From positions 558,001-622,000 of the forward strand of contig NW_024468253.1 in NCBI RefSeq assembly GCF_002104995.1: a stretch of DNA of 64,000 nt, written 5' to 3'. Below, one piece after another: positions 62,899 to 64,000 of the stretch. Position 1 is the first letter of the stretch. The number at the start of each line of letters is the position of its first letter. The notes under the pieces were generated by a model. That model was not told where the DNA came from, did not search any database, and saw nothing but the letters and a program-made list of their open reading frames with translations. The position numbers were made by a program, and so were the translations under genes. Source of the DNA: Linderina pennispora (Eukaryota; Kickxellomycota; Kickxellomycetes; Kickxellales; Kickxellaceae).

Positions 62899-64000
62899 AT
62901 GCTTTTAAAATCGCTCTACGCACTCGTAGTGCCAGCGGTGCTTGCCTTTGACGTCAACCTGGTGTGGGACGTTCCTGACAACGCGCTAGACCTCACGCAG
63001 GCGTCCGCACACGTAGCACTGAACTCATCGTCGTCGCCAATCGGTACTGAGTGGATTGGCGTCGGGTGGGACTCTGGCGCCATCTCCCTGCAAAAGCTGC
63101 GCGACAATTCGCTCGCAGTGATTCTGCAGGTGCGCACACCGACAAACGAGAGCACTGTGCGTGCAGGGCGGGTCACCGAATACGCAACTGCACACTACAT
63201 TGACAAGGAGGACAAGCAGGCGCGCCAGGGCATGTACTTGATGTCCAAGGTCGACCACGACGACAGCATGCAGGCCGGGTACTCGCTCAAAGTTGTTGCA
63301 CACTACAACATGGTGTCTAACAACACCATCTACCAGGGCCTGTGGAGCGACGGCGATATCTGGACCTACATGGGATCGATAATCCTGCAGCACCCGAGCA
63401 AGGGAAGTATCAAGGACGAGGTCTCCAAGGCGCTCGAGGAGGCTGCCAAACCAGATAGCCACGCGATGGTCGGCGGTGACGACAGGACCAGAGTATCAGC
63501 TGAGGGCAGTGGCAGCTCAGCGCAGTCTACCGATGCTCCCAAGGACCCGCTGGGTGGAGCCAAGCCGCCCGAGACCCTGGCCACCTGCGAGATCAACCGC
63601 GAGGCATCAGGCCGAATCCGGCCAGTCTGTAGGTTTATTCGCCAGCTGCCGATGGTGCCGTCGTTCAGCAAGCCGTTCTCGGGCGTGCGGCGCACTGCCG
63701 GTGGCGATCCAAAGTCGGAGCGGGCCGGAGTCTTCAAGGACCTGGTTCTGAAGAGCAGACTTGCAGATGTCTATGATATCTCGGGAGCCAAGTGCGTTAG
63801 TCATAACCGCGGCAAAGACGATATTGCGTCGTGCCAGAGAGACCCGAATAGCCCAGAGTTTTATATTGCAATTGATGGCGGAGCAGATGGCGTCAGAGGC
63901 GAGCAGTCGGAGCGGTCTGTTATTGTTGAGGGCGAAGATCCCGACAAGGAGTTTGAGGAGGAACGCAGTCTGATGCACCATGACACCGCATCAAAACTGC
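62899..64000 (+). CDS. Secreted protein of unknown family, paralogue 2, cut by window edge
   Basis: The frame is open from the ATG at 62899 to the end of the window (367 codons). A signal peptide (MLLKSLYALVVPAVLAFDVN) precedes an N-terminal domain with GTEWIGVGWDSGAISLQ and DIWTYMGSIILQHPS. A Ser/Asp-rich linker and a second domain follow (FSKPFSGVRRT, RAGVFKDLVLKSRLADVYDI, FYIAIDGG). Every landmark has a counterpart, in the same order, in the gene at 29229. N-glycosylation sites (NSS, NNT) fit secretion. No known family is recognised. This copy has an intact frame. Confidence 0.7.
   Translation, partial: MLLKSLYALVVPAVLAFDVNLVWDVPDNALDLTQASAHVALNSSSSPIGTEWIGVGWDSGAISLQKLRDNSLAVILQVRTPTNESTVRAGRVTEYATAHYIDKEDKQARQGMYLMSKVDHDDSMQAGYSLKVVAHYNMVSNNTIYQGLWSDGDIWTYMGSIILQHPSKGSIKDEVSKALEEAAKPDSHAMVGGDDRTRVSAEGSGSSAQSTDAPKDPLGGAKPPETLATCEINREASGRIRPVCRFIRQLPMVPSFSKPFSGVRRTAGGDPKSERAGVFKDLVLKSRLADVYDISGAKCVSHNRGKDDIASCQRDPNSPEFYIAIDGGADGVRGEQSERSVIVEGEDPDKEFEEERSLMHHDTASKL

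Overview
The window reads as nuclear DNA of a fungus. It carries orthologues of conserved eukaryotic genes (USO1/p115, NUP160, class V myosin, pyrroline-5-carboxylate reductase, PEBP, arrestin-like, Nudix), a few short spliceosomal introns with GT..AG ends (98, 96 and 180 bp), TATA boxes usually about 80-150 bp before start codons, and secreted Ser/Thr-rich and chitin-binding proteins. PRCC-like, TTC36-like, CBM14 and NXPE-like genes, which ascomycete yeasts usually lack, suggest an early-diverging lineage. A Kickxellomycotina-type fungus would fit, but that is inference.

Layout. 1-11.5 kb: a PRCC-like gene (minus, runs off the left edge), divergent from USO1, then NUP160 and a BRO1-domain gene on the plus strand. 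Apart from PRCC these are broken by many single-base frameshifts that leave the protein similarity intact. 11.5-28.3 kb: a visibly A+T-rich block made almost entirely of transposable elements. It holds two inverted copies of what looks like one undescribed DNA transposon with three genes: a DDE transposase distantly like PIF/Harbinger, a protein of about 79 aa on the opposite strand, and a large protein of unknown function. Both copies are interrupted by Tc1-type DD34E elements of about 1.58 kb with termini CACTGAGCGGCAAAATTGAG and TA target duplications. Two Tc1 copies are recognisable and the rest are decayed relics nested in one another. Short hairpin elements ending in GGNGGTCATTC are associated with the large transposon.

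29.2-39.9 kb: a secreted protein of unknown family, a secreted PEBP, an arrestin-like protein, a DUF202 membrane protein, a TTC36-like TPR protein, a GDSL hydrolase and an NXPE-like type II membrane esterase. Again there are many single-base frameshifts. 40.3-64 kb: mostly intact genes: a CBM14 protein, a Nudix hydrolase, a YjbQ/UPF0047 protein, a 1,491-aa mucin-like secreted protein, a Tim17-like membrane protein, a FAR-17a/rolling-stone-like multi-pass protein, a 223-aa protein with an LPxY motif, pyrroline-5-carboxylate reductase, a coiled-coil/polyproline protein and a full-length class V myosin. The last gene, running off the right edge, is a paralogue of the unknown secreted gene at 29 kb.

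Functionally the host genes fall into vesicle traffic and nuclear transport (USO1, NUP160, BRO1, arrestin-like, myosin V), cell-surface and secreted proteins (mucin, CBM14, GDSL, NXPE-like, PEBP, the two paralogues) and metabolism (P5C reductase, Nudix, YjbQ). They are not an operon or a dedicated cluster. The most unusual content is the three-gene mobile element and the layered insertions around it.
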